The notes under the pieces: model-generated
What the model was told of the DNA's origin: nothing
Seen by the model: the letters and a program-made list of their open reading frames with translations, nothing else
Databases searched by the model: none
From: Agrocybe praecox
Taxonomy: Eukaryota; Basidiomycota; Agaricomycetes; Agaricales; Agrocybaceae
NCBI GenBank assembly: GCA_964017145.1
Contig: OZ024841.1
Location: 3,162,001 to 3,226,000, forward strand
DNA length: 64,000 bases
Direction: 5' to 3'
Position numbers and translations under genes: made by a program
Shown here: positions 9,796-23,030 of the stretch, in pieces
Layout of the letters: every line of letters begins with the position of its first letter
Position numbering within the stretch: position 1 is the stretch's first letter

Positions 9796-12288
9796 GTGGT
9801 GGCACAGGGAGGATACATATACAACGCCATGCCAATACCCCCGACACAGCGCTCACCGGCGCCTCTAGGCACATCCTATAGACGCCAACAGCAACGCGCC
9901 ACCGTTGCTCTTTCTCCGAACCAGCGGGATCACCAACAGAGCCAACCAGCGACCGCTCGAATCAGTCCGGTGGGAACCCAAACGCAGTAGTACTTGCCCA
10001 GGTACCTATACCGGTCGTGTATGTGTACCCGGCCGCCCATCGTCGCCGTACGATTCCCGAGTTTGGGCCGTATTTGCTCCTGCAGACCAGTTTGGAAGGG
10101 TCAAGCGCGGTCTGCATAGTCAGTGGGGAGAGGAGGTCGTGGTGAAGTTAATCAGGATGGGTAACGTGGACAGTACCGTCAGGTTGAGCAAAATTAAGAG
10201 GGAAATCGAGGTTTTCGAGGTATTTTTCTTCACTCCTATCTTTTCTTTTCCTCGTCATACGTTCGTTTTTAAACAGCCATTTCTTTTCGTTTCTCTTTTC
10301 TGTCTTACGTACCGACCTATGTTTTTATTTTGGAAAAATCTTTTACTGACTAATCCCCCTTCTCGATTCATAGGCGCTTAAAAAACCCAACTATCGTCCG
10401 ACTATGCGATGTTACGCCGATATAATCCTCGAATACACGTCTGGAGCCGAACTATTCGATCATATCCTCGCGCACCGATGGCGCCAAACTATTTTCTGCC
10501 ACCTCATCTCGGGTGTCCGGTACATCCACCAAAAAGAGAGTCGTGCATCGCGATTCGAAGGTGGACCGACGGCCAGCCGAACGCGTTTGGAAAGATTTGG
10601 GAAGTACCTCGCGCCAACATCTCCTAGGGCGCAAAGCCATCGTCCGGAGGCGAGGACCGAGAGGTCGGTGTCGCCCACTGTTGTCCCACCGATCGTTACC
10701 ACCGCCATCGTTGGTCAGACCAACACCACTGTACCCACGCCCACTTGCAGCCGTTCGACTTACTATATGAAAGTTCGCCTTGATCACCTGTTACTGCCGT
10801 AACCATCATCCCCTCTATCGCTCCTCCCTTCTCCATCACCTTCCGTCGTTTCTATGCCCGCTGGCAATAAACCTCAGCCAGCTACACCACCAAATAGGAA
10901 CGTTCAGACATACCATCCAGGTCGAATACGATTCGGAGCCAGAGGGACGAGGAAGGAGGCAGCCGAGTGGGGATAGGCCCGAGGAGCTCTAGTTCAAGGA
11001 AGGAGACGGACAAAGTTTTACGGATGAGAAGGCCGTGCCTGGCCTCCCTCCTGCAGCAGCAACAGCAGTTCCAGGACCACTGACACCGCCTGCATCACTC
11101 CAAGCGCCAGCGGGTGTTAGTGCCAACGCGAAAGAGGGAAGCGGAAGTCCGTCTGGTGCATCTCGAGCTGATTTGTCGATGGATACGACGGATGATGGAG
11201 AGAGGAAGGAAGAGAGGAAGGTCTAGGAGATGGTTGCAGAACCAGAAGACGCCCGTTAGTTCTGTGTATCCCGAGAGCACCACTACCGCCGTACCAGCTA
11301 CAGCCGAGAATGCCAACGCGAGTTTACAACCGCCACTAATGCCCACGTCTGTGCACAGCTGCACGTTCGATCCATGAAATTGAACGCGTTTACGTCGCTA
11401 TTAAACTTTGCTGCACTGTCAATCAGTCTGACGAGAAGGATGGCAAGGAGCAGCAGCAGAGCCTCGTCGCTCCTCCTGTGCAGGTAGTAGTTACCACTTC
11501 AACCTCGAGGGTTTCGCGCCCTGTATCTCCCACACCTGTTCGCAGCGAGGCGGGTGCTGCTGCTGTACCCACTACGGCTACTACACCTATTACATCTTCA
11601 TCTTCCTTTGTTTCTACATTCAGGAACAGCATCACTACTGGCAGCAGGAACTACGAACGTTAACGACAGTCGTCGACATCGTCGAACAGGCTCGGTGCAT
11701 TCTATGGGATGAAATTGTCTTCGTCGTCGCAAGCACATCAACAGCATCAGAACGCTGTCCCACCTCATCCTTATGCTCAGTTGCGTATCCATCACGGTGC
11801 GGTGGATCGAACGAAAATCACTACGAAGCCACCACTGGAGGTTATGTCCCCCTGGACAGGGGTTATTCCATTTCACCACTGCCTCTGGCCTCTAGTTCTG
11901 GCGCGGTTGGACCAGCATATGGAGATCCATCGCAGGACACTGGAGATGAAGTACGGTGCAGCGTCGAGCTGACGAGGTTGATAGGCCGAACGATACGTAG
12001 AGTTTGGATATAGAAGGCTGAAGGGAAATTTGAAGAGTGATGATTTTTTGTATGATACCTTGACGCAGTGAGTGTTCTTTTCTTTCTTTTCTCCAATTTT
12101 TCTTTTTTCTTCTTCGTTCTTTTCGATCCGCATTTTCTGCTGGTGTCGAGACTGGGCTCGGACATCAACAGCTTGTACTTTCTTATTTTCTTCCCATATT
12201 GTCACTTTTTGTCCGGGCCATCGAACATACGAACTGATGATTTTTTCCCTTTTGCAGGCGTATGGGCCTTTCGGCTGCTCGTACCTAA
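9796..12288 (+). pseudogene. KIN1/KIN4-like Ser/Thr kinase pseudogene, copy K1
   Basis: Remnant of a CAMK-group kinase with a KA1 tail. The recognisable order is: a Pro/Gln-rich N-terminus (9,828-10,050); an N-lobe start resembling GPYLLLQT and WGEEVAVKLIR (10,060-10,219); an intron (10,220-10,373); ILEYTSGAELFDHILAHRW (10,424-10,484); ISGVRYIHQKE; and a shifted HRDSK catalytic-loop remnant near 10,545. Subdomains VII-XI (DFG, APE) are missing and the sequence passes straight into the Ser/Thr/Pro-rich linker. KA1 pieces follow: RIHHGAVD (about 11,784) and SVELTRL (about 11,961). The last intron is 12,068-12,257 and the reading frame ends RMGLSAART, TAA at 12,286. The KA1 part is internally deleted (EVMS joins PWTGV), a lesion shared with K5. 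Several frameshifts mean no functional kinase could be made. Confidence 0.75.
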
Positions 12289-14595
12289 ATGGCGAACGAA
12301 TAGACTATATATATATCCTTACCAGAAACTCAGCATCACCAATTGGCTATGCACCCATGCCATGCACCCAGCCATCACCTATGCTTACGCCCAACCATGC
12401 CACACGAGCACATACACATTCATGAACTCCTGCAGCGTCGAACACATCCCCATACAATAATCGCCATACCCATCACACCCTTATAACAGACACATAGAGA
12501 CTTGCGCGCGCCGCCACGTCACATTCCGTTTCGACTCATTTGCAACTTCGGACCGTCGGGTTCCTTTGGTATTAGACGATGATGTCTCAGGGATTCGATC
12601 AAAGTGCTGGCTCGGAATTGGAATAGGGATCGGCGAAGGTGATCTAGCACGTCTTGGTTGGAGGTGGAAGGAGGAGGAAAATTTAAACATAAAATCGTCG
12701 GAGCTAGGAGGGATAGACGATCCGGGGCGTTGATGATCGCAGTTGTGCATCGTTGGGGACGAGGGGCGATTTTTTTTTTCAAATTGCTTTCTGCGACGCG
12801 CTTGATCTCGTCACTTTTTGAATCTTCGATATCTGTACTCTTCTTTTTTTTTGTATTTCACCCCTGGTTTTCTTTCTTTCTTATTCTTTCTATTTCTATT
12901 CTTTCCATATCTTTCTTGTGTACCTTTCGTGATTTCTTTTTCTTTTTCCTCCTTCCTCTCCTGCAACAAGAATTATGCGTGTCTGTACTGTAGTTTCGAC
13001 TTTTTCTTTTCCGTTCTTTCTTTCTTCTCTTAATATTTTTTACTTTCCGTCATCGGCCTAGGTCAAAAAAATTCCGCATCCATTTTCTTTCTGCGTACAA
13101 TATACTTACTATTTTTTTTCTTCCTACTTTTACTTTTTCATACCCTAATAATTATCTAGTTCTGTTTCTTTTTCCTCGTCTCAAATATCGTGCCACTTCC
13201 GAGTCTCAACATCCTTTCCCATGTCATTCACCACCTACGCCTTTCCGTCGTCGTCCCTAATTTATTTTGCCGATCAAACAACAACCTAAGCAACGTATGC
13301 AAATCCGCGCCTGCGACGTATTTTGAACCGAAGGGAGAGCTCAGAGACTGAAAAAGAAGGAAGACTGAAATACGCAAAGGAGGCGAAAATTGAAATGATT
13401 GATGGAAATCTCGTACATTAGCAGACGGGTATATATCAAGCGATATGTGGGTTGAACCACAGATTACATGTATTGTCATGATGAAAAGTACATAGGTGGC
13501 TTGTGCATTGGAAAAAAAGTCACGACGATGGAAAAAAACGATTGATGGGGACGCGGATGTACAAGAACGAGGACGGAAACGGGGAATAATAGGAGGAGCC
13601 TGAGAGAAGTGGGGAAAGGGGGGAAAGAGACGCGCACTAAAGAGACAATATACTGTCCAGGAGGCAAGGCCAATGAAAAAGAAGTAAACGAAGAGGACAA
13701 AGTCGCAAGTAAATTGACAAAGCACGGAAAAAGAACAGCGTATTCGGCGAGGGCGAGCCCACGGGTACCACAAGTGGAAAACGACGATCGATGTGAGTGC
13801 AGGAATAGTATGAGCGCGACAGCAAAGCGTTCGAGAGACCGTTTACCGGAGACGGAGCGAGAGCGACGAGTGGGGTCACTAGGGTGAACGCGGCAGAAAA
13901 TAGCTAACACAAAGCGAGGCGCAGGGACTAGGGAAAGGCATCGACAACACAAAAATTGGGTGGTTATAAAGCTGGTAAGGCAGGGAAGCGGAGGGGAAGA
14001 GAGGGGAAGCACAATATGGAGCAGGGAGAGGGAGCATAAACGGAGAGTGAAGCGGCAAGAACAGAGCGAAGAAAGAAGGCAAGCACTGTGTCACGGAAGG
14101 GAGAGGGAGGATAGTTACTGATAAAAATACATAAGGGAGAGAGAGGGAGCCAAGAGGCGAATGGCAGGGATGCGGTACAGAAGGGACAATCGATGAGTAG
14201 AGGAGCCAAGCCATGCACACGACAGCAGACAGATGGGGGGCGTGAACAAAGATCACAGACGGGGAACACAAAGTAAAGTGTTTGAAAAGCGGGGACAAGT
14301 GTGGGGACATAAGGGATGGCAAGTGGGTGAAATGGTATCATAAAAGCGCCGGGGAAACAGAGGAAGAACGACGGAAGGGCAGAGGCAGTGCAAGCGTAGG
14401 GTGAATACAGGACGGACACGTACGATCCATGAATAGGAGCCACGGAGAAAGAGTCGAAGGGGAAACAATTAATAACCAATCGCAGAAGAAGAAAAATTGG
14501 ATATTGAAATGGACCTGGGACCGCGAATAGGATGCATGAATGCATGACGGAGGGATATGAGTGAACGATCCGAACGAAGGGTACGGCCCCGAACG
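12289..14595. other. S1 spacer after K1
   Basis: No gene is recognised. Bases 12,300-12,500 match the CA-rich start of other S1 copies; 12,770-13,220 is T-rich; 13,320-14,590 is purine-rich with repeated words around GACCGTTTACCGGAGACGGA. The part from about 13,200 onward is the close partner of 56,890-58,225, closer than it is to the other S1 copies. Confidence 0.5.
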
Positions 14596-14617
14596 TTTTG
14601 ATCCGAACCCTAGCCTA
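14596..14617 (+). repeat. Recurring TTTTGATCCG motif, copy 3 of 10
   Basis: TTTTGATCCGAACCCTAGCC then TA. Preceded by GCCCCGAACG, as at 58,231. Purine-rich sequence ends here and pyrimidine-rich sequence begins. Confidence 0.75.
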
Positions 14618-17600
14618 ATATGGCATCGCGTATGTTCGCCATTATTTTGTCTCTCCTTCCTCTCCCTCAAATCTTTCCTTCAAGTTTCGTCCTTGGCATT
14701 AATGATTTCTGAATTCTACGCGTCCGTTTGTTACACGGAGGTTTTATTGGAGACAGCGATAATCGGAGGACGCCAGCGGAATGGAATTGAAGGAAACACT
14801 GTTGATAGTGGCGGATGTACATACTGAGTGCGTATGGCTTTTTGGTGCGTGTCGTCCTTCGCTATCTGCTCGCTCATCTGTCACAAAATCTAGAGATGGA
14901 CCTCCTTCTCCGTTTTTGCCTCCCCCTCTCTTGACTCTTCGTTTGAAATTTCTATCTCATGGACCCACTTCAGCTTACTGGCGTCCTTTTCTACAATCAT
15001 GCATTGGCACTTATTCTCCCTGTTGTTCTCTCTTCCCCTACAGTAAACGTAGTGCACATCTCATCTCACGTTCCATCTCTCGAACTCTCAGCATCTTGAC
15101 ATATGAAGTATTGAATGATACACGTCCGTAGGGTTATCGGAGAAGGTGTTGAAAAGATTCGGAGGACGAACATGAAACGAACCAAACTCAAATCGAGCGG
15201 AAGGAATAATTCTTAGCGATTTACGGCGTATACGCACTGGGTGATTGCACTGGTGCGTCTTGTCCGTATCTCGCTGATGCGCTCCGAGCCTCTACAGGCT
15301 CTGAAAATTCGATTTCGAGTGTTCGGTCCGAGTCCCATTGTTCGGATGACCTCGAGAACGTTCGACAAGTACTAAGGAACGTTCGGGGACATTCTACGAA
15401 GCACAACGAACGTATATTACACGCAACGAACCGACAGTGCCACTACCGAACGAGTTTCGAGGCTCGAAGCCTCAAATGACGTCATTACCGAGCTACCCGA
15501 GCTTGGGCGCCTCACACCTATCCGCAGCGTGCTCCCCTCGGCTCGACAGTCTTATAGAGCACTCTAGGACATTCGACGAACCACAACGAACGTATTTCAC
15601 GTCCACCAAACGAGTATTGACCCCAGCGAACGAGACTCGAGCTCCAGACGACCCTCCAGGCCTTAAACGAGTTCAGTACCATTCGGACAACTTCGTGGAG
15701 GTTCGGGAAGGCTCGAGAACATTCGGAGACACTCTACGATCACTAAAGAACGTATTCGACACGCTCCAAACGAGTAACGGTTCCACCGAACGACTTGCGA
15801 GGCTCAGATACCCAAATTACGTCATCACTCGACCAGTCCACTCTTGAGTGTCGCTCACTCAGTCATATAGGGGTCTAGCATGTTCGGTACCCTGCTAATA
15901 TTGTTCGTTAACCTTTCTAGAACAATAACAAACCATTCCCGATCATTAATATGTCGATCCTTGAGCTCGGAAAGCGCCACCCAACCTCTCACGTTCGCCG
16001 GTCGCTTAAACGTCGCTTATTTGATCCCAAACTCTTTATGGAACTCTGTATACCTTATAGATTCGTTCAGGAGGCTTTAGTCTAGGATTACGAACGTCAA
16101 CGAACGATTTCCATATGCTCGTATGTCTTTATTTCGCTATTTTATACACTTTGGACCCTTTCAAGACCCTTTCCCTCTCTATTTTATACTATCCCTCTGA
16201 CATTTGACATATGTTCCATACTATTCTATATCTCCTTTTATTACTTTCATTATCATTCGATTTTATTGGTTTCCCTTTCATAGGTACTATATTATTGACC
16301 TCATGTACATACACAAAAAAAACAAGAAGAGTATTCGTCCCCCCTCTCCTCACAGCTTAGTCTCGCTTCGAAACCGTCTCGAAGCTCCTCTTTTCCCTTT
16401 CGTTTTATTCATACTGCGTCCCACTTCGTTGCGTATACCGTCTACGCCCTCGTCCTTCGTCCTCGAACGTTCCGTGTAACGTCTGCTTCGTATTTCACTT
16501 TGATCTTGCCTCGCTTCAGTCTCTCGGCAATATCTCGACCTCTCTACACTCGCTACAGTTTAGTACACCTTCGGTATCGCTCACCGACCCTCTCAAACGT
16601 CTCACGAACATTCTCAAACGTCTAACGAACAACCTCAAACCTTCTGAACCTCTCAAGCCTCCGAAACCTTCGTATCTCACTCGCTCGACTCGAGACGACT
16701 CGCTCGACACCTAGTACCCTCGTAGTGGCTTGCCTCTTACTGGAACACAGCCCCAAACCTCCGTCTCGCACCCTCAGAGCACCTCACGACGCTTGCTGAG
16801 TGTTTCTTTTATTTTTGTTTTGTTTGCTCGCGCTTCATACATATCTCATCTTTCCTACACTCAGAACGTCGTACGCACATCATCGCTCTTATCACATTCC
16901 TCGACTGTGCTTTCAGTCACCAACCCGTTCCATTCTTCTCTCTCTGTCTCCGAGCCCCTAGTCCATCGTTTTTTCCATCCTTCTCTCGCTCACTCTCCGC
17001 CTCTCCAAACCTCTCCATCCTCTCATGCAATTGACGAGCTGATACCATGTACGAATTGCCAAGAGCAATCGGAGGAAATAGACAAATACACGCTCAAAAT
17101 ATCCTACCTCGGATTGACGCAATGACTGTGTTATATAAGATACTATTTCTTTTCTTCTTGCACCTTCTAGCCTGTTTCTCTTGGTTTATTCACTCTTCCC
17201 CTCTCTCTTTCTGTTTTGCCTTGCACTTTCTTCTCCTTTTCCCATCATTTCCCTCCCATCACCACTTTACGTCCGTTTGCATCTCCCCATCAACGATCTA
17301 TCAAGGGTGACGCGGACGGATTGACCTGCCATTACCTGCCTCTACAATCCATCTCTCCTCTTTTCTCTCGCCTTCCGTCTCTAAAGCTCTCAAATCCCAG
17401 ATCTCGGCACATGTCATTCCTCCCTCCCTTCCCTTTCGCACATTATTCCATTATGCACATATCTTCCCTCATTATGTTCGCTTGCACCTGTTTCCGCTTG
17501 CATCCATTTTCCATTTTCTTCATTCCTCTAGGCCCCTTCCCCTCACATGTCTCGTTCTCTTTCTTGTATTGTATCGTTTCTCGTTATATTTCTTCTCTCT

Positions 17601-18117
17601 CTCCTCTCCTCCTCTCCTCCTCTCCTCCTCTCCTCTCCTTCACATCTTTACTTATAGTACCTCTTGCATCAACGACAACGACATAGACCCCATATACGTA
17701 CATTAAATTATCTAGTCCTCATCATCAATTCATTCAAATCATCTCGTATACACGCACATACGGAAAACACCAGAATGTAAAGATCAATATAGCAAAAATA
17801 CGAAAAGATGTTTTAATAAACATGTTTGGATTAAAACAGACGAGTGAATGAGAAAATGACAAGTAGAGCATGGACGGGGAACACCATGCGACGTAATGAT
17901 GATGATTGGAGAGGAAGCAAAAGTATGGTAAGGAAGGGCACAAAAGGGTGCAAAAAAGGTTATCAATAGCTGGGGAAGGAATGTACAATATAAAACAGAA
18001 GGGATAGACTCCCAGAGATGGAAAAATGAAGGTAAGAGGTAAAATTATGAATCTGCATACTGAATATCAGTAAATGTTTGGTGAAAGACGAACAAGTATG
18101 ATTATAATTACCTTCAG
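14618..18117. other. S2 spacer before N2, interrupted by a 1.6 kb insertion
   Basis: Pyrimidine-rich spacer homologous to 33,706-35,474, split by an insertion at 15,275-16,882. A CTCCT-type low-complexity run lies at about 17,596-17,640. Bases 18,053-18,111 match the 59-base 3'UTR intron pattern of the NACHT genes. No gene is recognised. Confidence 0.5.
15275..16882. mobile_element. Copy-specific 1.6 kb insertion, possible solo LTR
   Basis: Sequence absent from the equivalent place in the other units. Homology to the unit at 34,200-34,290 stops after CCGTATCTCGC and resumes at TCGCTCTTATCACATTCC. The insert begins TG and ends CA and is bounded by TCGC on both sides, which would fit an LTR with a short 4-base target duplication. 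Inside are three degenerate copies of a 160-185 base unit with CAACGAACGTAT cores near 15,403, 15,583 and 15,749. No protein-coding part is visible. It could instead be a non-LTR fragment or satellite; the class is uncertain. Confidence 0.5.
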
Positions 18118-20704
18118 TCAGTGACGGAGATCGTCATCCAACCCAGCCCCGACTCGGTCAAGATAAGCATTCATTGCTTGACGTGCCCGATGTCTGAGTT
18201 GGGGGAACATCATTGACATCTTTGCAAAACATTTATTTCTGCAAAGATCAACAAGTACAGGAAACCTGGCTGCCAGTGGAAGTATCTGAGGAAGATTTTC
18301 CAAAAAGTCCCTGTATTTGCACCACAGCTGCTGGTCTGGTTCAAATGGTCTGAGTTTCCATTGTGTTGATTCCGGAACAGATTGCACCGGGAAGATTTGC
18401 CATGCATCCACATTGATGAGCTTTGCATATGGAACTAAATGGATAGATCGTTGGTTGTGGCTGGAGGAGTATTGACCAAGAAGAACAAGTTTGTTTGGCA
18501 GGTCATGTGGTGATGTTCGTCTATGCCACCTCCAGGGACGTGTATGTTGTTTTTTCCTATCAATCCAATGTAGTTTGAGGTGTGATTCAGCTTCTTGGTT
18601 TGTAAGTAAAGCATCAACCAGAAAGGCAAGGCAATAGACTGCTGCTTTGGATATTATGAATGATTTTTCCTCATCACTGAGAAGGATCAAGAATGTGTCA
18701 TGGAAGTCAATGAAACTAAAGGTGCTTCCTAGGCCTTTTGGTGGAATATATTTCAGACCTGGAACTCGAAGCTGATTTATAGCAAAGATGTAATGCACCT
18801 CCCAATCATTGCTATATCGGTTATGAAGTTCAAAGAGGGCCAAGTTGCAAAATGTTAGAGCATGGTTGTGATGGGTACCTGCTGCAAGATGCCTGTTCTC
18901 CTCCTAAAGAAAGAAAGCCATGTGAAGATTTAGCTTCCCATACAAATCAATAAGAAGTTCTTACAAGATTGAACATGATATCAAACAGGTTGCAAAGAAA
19001 TGAATCCTCTGATTCTTCCCAAAGCTGCTGTTGAAAAAGACTTTTGCAGTAAAACTCCATGGGGAAATTGCTCACAGCATTAAAAAATGCTGCATTACTG
19101 GGTTCAAACCAATCAGATCCAGGGATTTCCTGATAAAAAGGCCAGATTATAGTGATGTTTTCTGGATCAGATGGGAATCGTGGGCCATTATATTCCTCTA
19201 GCAGTACAATGTAGTCAGAATGATATTGTGATTTTCTGAGATGATGAAAATTCTGACCTGAGAATATCTCAAGTAATCGAACAAGATGCCTTGCATGTGT
19301 TGCTGCTCGGTTTTTGGAGAGGTCCTTTGACCGGTGTGCATCAAATAGAAAGTCTGCAAATGACTTGTGAAGCAGAAATGCTCTTTGATACCCATGGGGG
19401 TTTGGATAAGTAACTATTTGTACAATGGCTGTGAGATTGGACAACACAACCTCTGCTGTCCCATCTTCAAGATTGAGATATACATCAATGACTGATGGAG
19501 TGATATCATTATATAAGGCAAGGAATGCCATTATATTTGCAGAGAGTGATGGATCTTCTGTGCTGTTCAATAAGTGTGTATAAAGTGCATCGAGTTCAGA
19601 GAAAGGCAGATCCTTGAAAGGAGGGCGGAGGCCAAGGACAGCATCCAGACGCTGATGAGGCCGATGGTGGGGAGAGTTGAGATATCCAATTACTGTCTTT
19701 GCATACACAAACTGGCCGGAAGACTTGTCCACGAGCTTTTTGAGCTGGTCCTCAGCCGGCCAATTGGGATGTATAGAAGATTTGAATTTGTGACCTTCGC
19801 GAAGCTCTGTAAAACAGTCACAAAGATAGCGCCTAATATCATCATCCGGACTGTACTCGTCCCCAAGGAATGTCTTGAAAAGCATCGAATTTATCTTGGT
19901 CCCACTAAATGTGTTGGATATATTGCTTTCCGGACGGCTCAAGACAAGGATACGAAGTGGGATTGGGGAAGTGGTAACAACGTAATGTAGGGCATCCACT
20001 ATATCTCGTTGGCTTGCTTGGTCCACGCACTCGTCGAGGCCATCCAGGACAATCAACCTGGGTGCAGTTTGAGGTGAATTGGTGTAGCTTGCCTTCAACG
20101 GATCCATGACGAGGGCCGTGAACTGAGTACGCAAAGACTGGGTGAAAATAAGTGGATCACACTCGATGAAGTCAGAGACGAGCCTCCGGAAATGGGAGTT
20201 TCGAGCACATATCTGGTACGAAATTGTCGGCACGAGTGATTTTGAGTGGTTCCGTGTGGGATCGCTCGCGCCAAAGAAAAAACTGGCAAGCAGTGTTCCC
20301 TCCTCGGCACAGCGCTCGCAAACACTTCTCCCAATGGCAGATTTGCCAGCTCCTGCTGCTCCGGTAACCCATGTGATGAATTTATTGCGATTTTGTTCGT
20401 CCAATCCTGCTACCCAGTCTACGAGTGTTTGGATGATTGTGACCCTCGTGCCTGGGTGACATTTCGGAGGATCGACAATGTGTCCAGAGTTGTGACGAGC
20501 ATTGGGTGCGACAGCGGCAGCCAAACGATCATATCCACCTGAAAAATAATATTGCATATAGAAGATGTGTGTGCTATATGGCAAGGCGTACATACTATTT
20601 CCCCCGGTCTGTACATGGGTGGTATTTGTCGTAAATGATCCTCCAGTGATGATGACATTTGAAGACCCAAAGAGAGGTGCAGAGGTGGGTGGTATATCAG
20701 ACAT
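18118..20704 (-). CDS. NACHT (STAND-class) NTPase, copy N2
   Basis: Second complete member of the family. Exons: 20,704-20,596, 20,538-18,965 and 18,903-18,118; introns: 20,539-20,595 (57 bases, GTATGT...TTTCAG) and 18,904-18,964 (61 bases, GTAAGA...TTTAG). The protein is 822 residues, the same as N1. Walker A GAAGAGKS is at 96-103 and Walker B LIVLDGLDEC follows about 100 residues later; HKSFADFLFD is present. An in-frame ATG lies 18 codons upstream (20,758) but lacks counterparts in N1, N3 and N4, so the MSDIPPTS start is preferred. It is diverged from N1/N4 throughout. Over 18,609-19,290 it has no difference from N3, although the two differ clearly on both sides. The stop (TGA after LRH) is a few codons earlier than in N1, and the likely 3'UTR intron donor at 18,111 follows it closely. 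Confidence 0.87.
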
Positions 20705-23008
20705 GCTCGAGAATCGGCTTGACGTTGGAGTAGGATAAAGAAGAGGGTCAAGTAGCAAGTCAAGGACAATCGTCGTCCCTCACTGCCTCACGGTGAATCG
20801 CATTGCCGACCACATGTGCGCAGTTTCCACGGTTAAATATGTCCAAAGCGTGTTGAACTTATAATTAGTCGGGCCAATTTTAGGACGTAAAACTAGTGTC
20901 TTTAGTGTCCCTAATCGATAATTATCAGTGTACAGAAACCTCAAATGTAAACCCAGGTAAAATATGGGGTGGGCGTTGATGTTGTCATCAGGTGCTACCA
21001 AGTGGTTGTTCTTGAAATTTGAAAATGGAAAAGGGACTCTGAGAGAATGATAGAACAAAGACGTACGGAAATGCAACTATAGCATATCATGAGGAAGAAT
21101 GAGAGCACGGGCACGAGAGAGACTCTCGTATGTACGTGATTTTACGATTGTTTAAGGTTCGGGCCTGATATTTAATTTGCTAAAGGCTGCAGGTCCTAGG
21201 TTCTTAGAGAGCTGGGCGGAGGCGCCGAATGATGAAGCGGAGAGTTGAAATCGAAAGTTGACAAGAGATAAAGACGAGACGAGACGACTCACAATTAGGT
21301 CTTCAATGTGCGTCGTTTAAGGTTAATATTCATACGCACATATAAGAGACAAATACATTGAACAAAGAAGGAAGTGACTTGCTGCGTCTCCTTTGTCAAA
21401 AGTACATAGTAGAGGTCTGCACATGAAATGGATACCGCTGGAAGATGAAGGGAAGACGGAAGAGAAGAGAGGAAGAGGAAGAGAAATAAAGGGGCGGAAA
21501 GGAAAGGAAAAGGGGAGAAGCGAGTAGTAAAGTGAGAGAAATGTCATCAGAAAGGTGGAGATTGAGAAAGGGAGCAGAAAGGAAGACGATGTTTAGTTGT
21601 CAGAGTTATAAAGCGTGGGTGGGGATAAGGATAATAGGGTAGAGGAGGGAGCGCGTGAGTTAATTCGGGTACGTGAAATACGATGAATCTTGAATGGTGT
21701 GCAAGCGAGCCAGAGGAGAAACTTCGAGATGGCGGACGTAAGACTAAAGATGGGAAATGTGAGCGTCGAGATACAGACCTGAGCAACATGATCCGTACGA
21801 GCACGACAGAGTTCTTTTCGCTGTACGTCAATATACAATTGTTCGACGTCCAACTGAACGTGAGATAGGTGCGTGAGGTCGCAGAATGAGCAAGAAAGCT
21901 GGTTACAGGCGAAAAACGAAAGACAGAAAGTAAATGAGAAGGCGAACAAAGACAAAAAGGAGACGAGATGACAACATACAACCTAAAGGGCTCATTATAT
22001 CTTCGATCCACCTCGTTCGACGATGATCGTTAACGTCAACCCGCCAGTTCATCTGCCTATACGAAGATCAATGAGAGGCGCTGCAAGAGGAGTAGAAATA
22101 AGGAAATTGGGAATGCTGCGAAATGAGTTGCGTGATCGCGAAGAGGAAAAACGAGGAGAAACAGAGGCAGTGATTGGAATGGAATGGAAGGCGGAGAACG
22201 ATATAGAAGCCTAGACAGACAACGTAGAGATAAGGGGGCAAAACCGAACAGATTCAATGAAAAAAATGGGATTGAGTGAGAGAGAGAGGAGCGGAGGAAG
22301 CATAGAAAAAGATGGGAACAAATAGAACAAACGGAAGCAACATAGAGAGGATATGGAATGGATGTAAGATGCTACCGCAAAAGAGACACGAAAGAGAGCC
22401 AATGATCGATAGAAAAGTCGCACAACAGCGGCCAGGTACGTGTAAAAAGATATGTGAACTGAACCACAGATTGGATTTAACATTTTGAAGAAAAGAAGAG
22501 ACGCTATGGGGAGGGAAAGGATTGATGCGGACGCGGCTGTATAGGAGGCAAATGAGAAAGAAGTGTTTAAAATGGAGAGACGATGAGTCAAAAAGACAAG
22601 GAGTAGAGTAACAACACAGAAGAATGAAGCCGACCAACGACATACCGTTTAAAAGACCATTGACCAGAAACCCAAACAAGAGCGGTATGTTTGAACTCGG
22701 TGGAAGGAAAGCGCGCATAACGAGAGGGTTACCACGACAGGAGAAAGTAAAAAATTATAATGGAAGAGAAAGAACGACAACAGAGTGGAAAGAGAGGTCA
22801 TAGAGAGGAGGGCGGAAGACAGAACAAATTTAGCGGAAGGGACAGTGAACAGGGAGGAAGGACGCCGATGAAAAACAAACGTTCAAGATATCATTGACCA
22901 GAGACCGGAGCACGCTTAGAGCGGGGTGAGCGTTTACGGAAACGGAGAGAACACACCAAACAGCGGCGGACGATGAAAGGACAGAACAGTCCGACGGAAA
23001 GATGCGGG
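20705..23008. other. S3 spacer: shared upstream region of N2 and K2
   Basis: Divergent intergenic region of the second unit. It carries the block at 20,822 and the GAGACGAGACGACTCACAA stretch near 21,277. The + strand is purine-rich from about 21,440 to 23,000. No gene is recognised; minus-strand open frames here are Ser/Phe/Leu-rich products of the base bias. Confidence 0.5.
20822..20856 (-). promoter_or_regulatory. Conserved upstream block of NACHT genes (N2)
   Basis: Same block as at 8,081 (TTTCCACGGTTAAATATG, then CCAAAGCGTGTT), 118-152 bases upstream of the N2 start. Confidence 0.3.
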
Positions 23009-23030
23009 TTTTGATCCGAACCCTAACCCG
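23009..23030 (+). repeat. Recurring TTTTGATCCG motif, copy 4 of 10
   Basis: TTTTGATCCGAACCCTAACC then CG, at the purine-to-pyrimidine switch in front of K2. Confidence 0.8.

Noticed and set aside
20704..20758. Upstream ATG of N2, which would add 18 residues
   Set aside because: The other three copies have no equivalent in-frame start, and the MSDI start is common to all.
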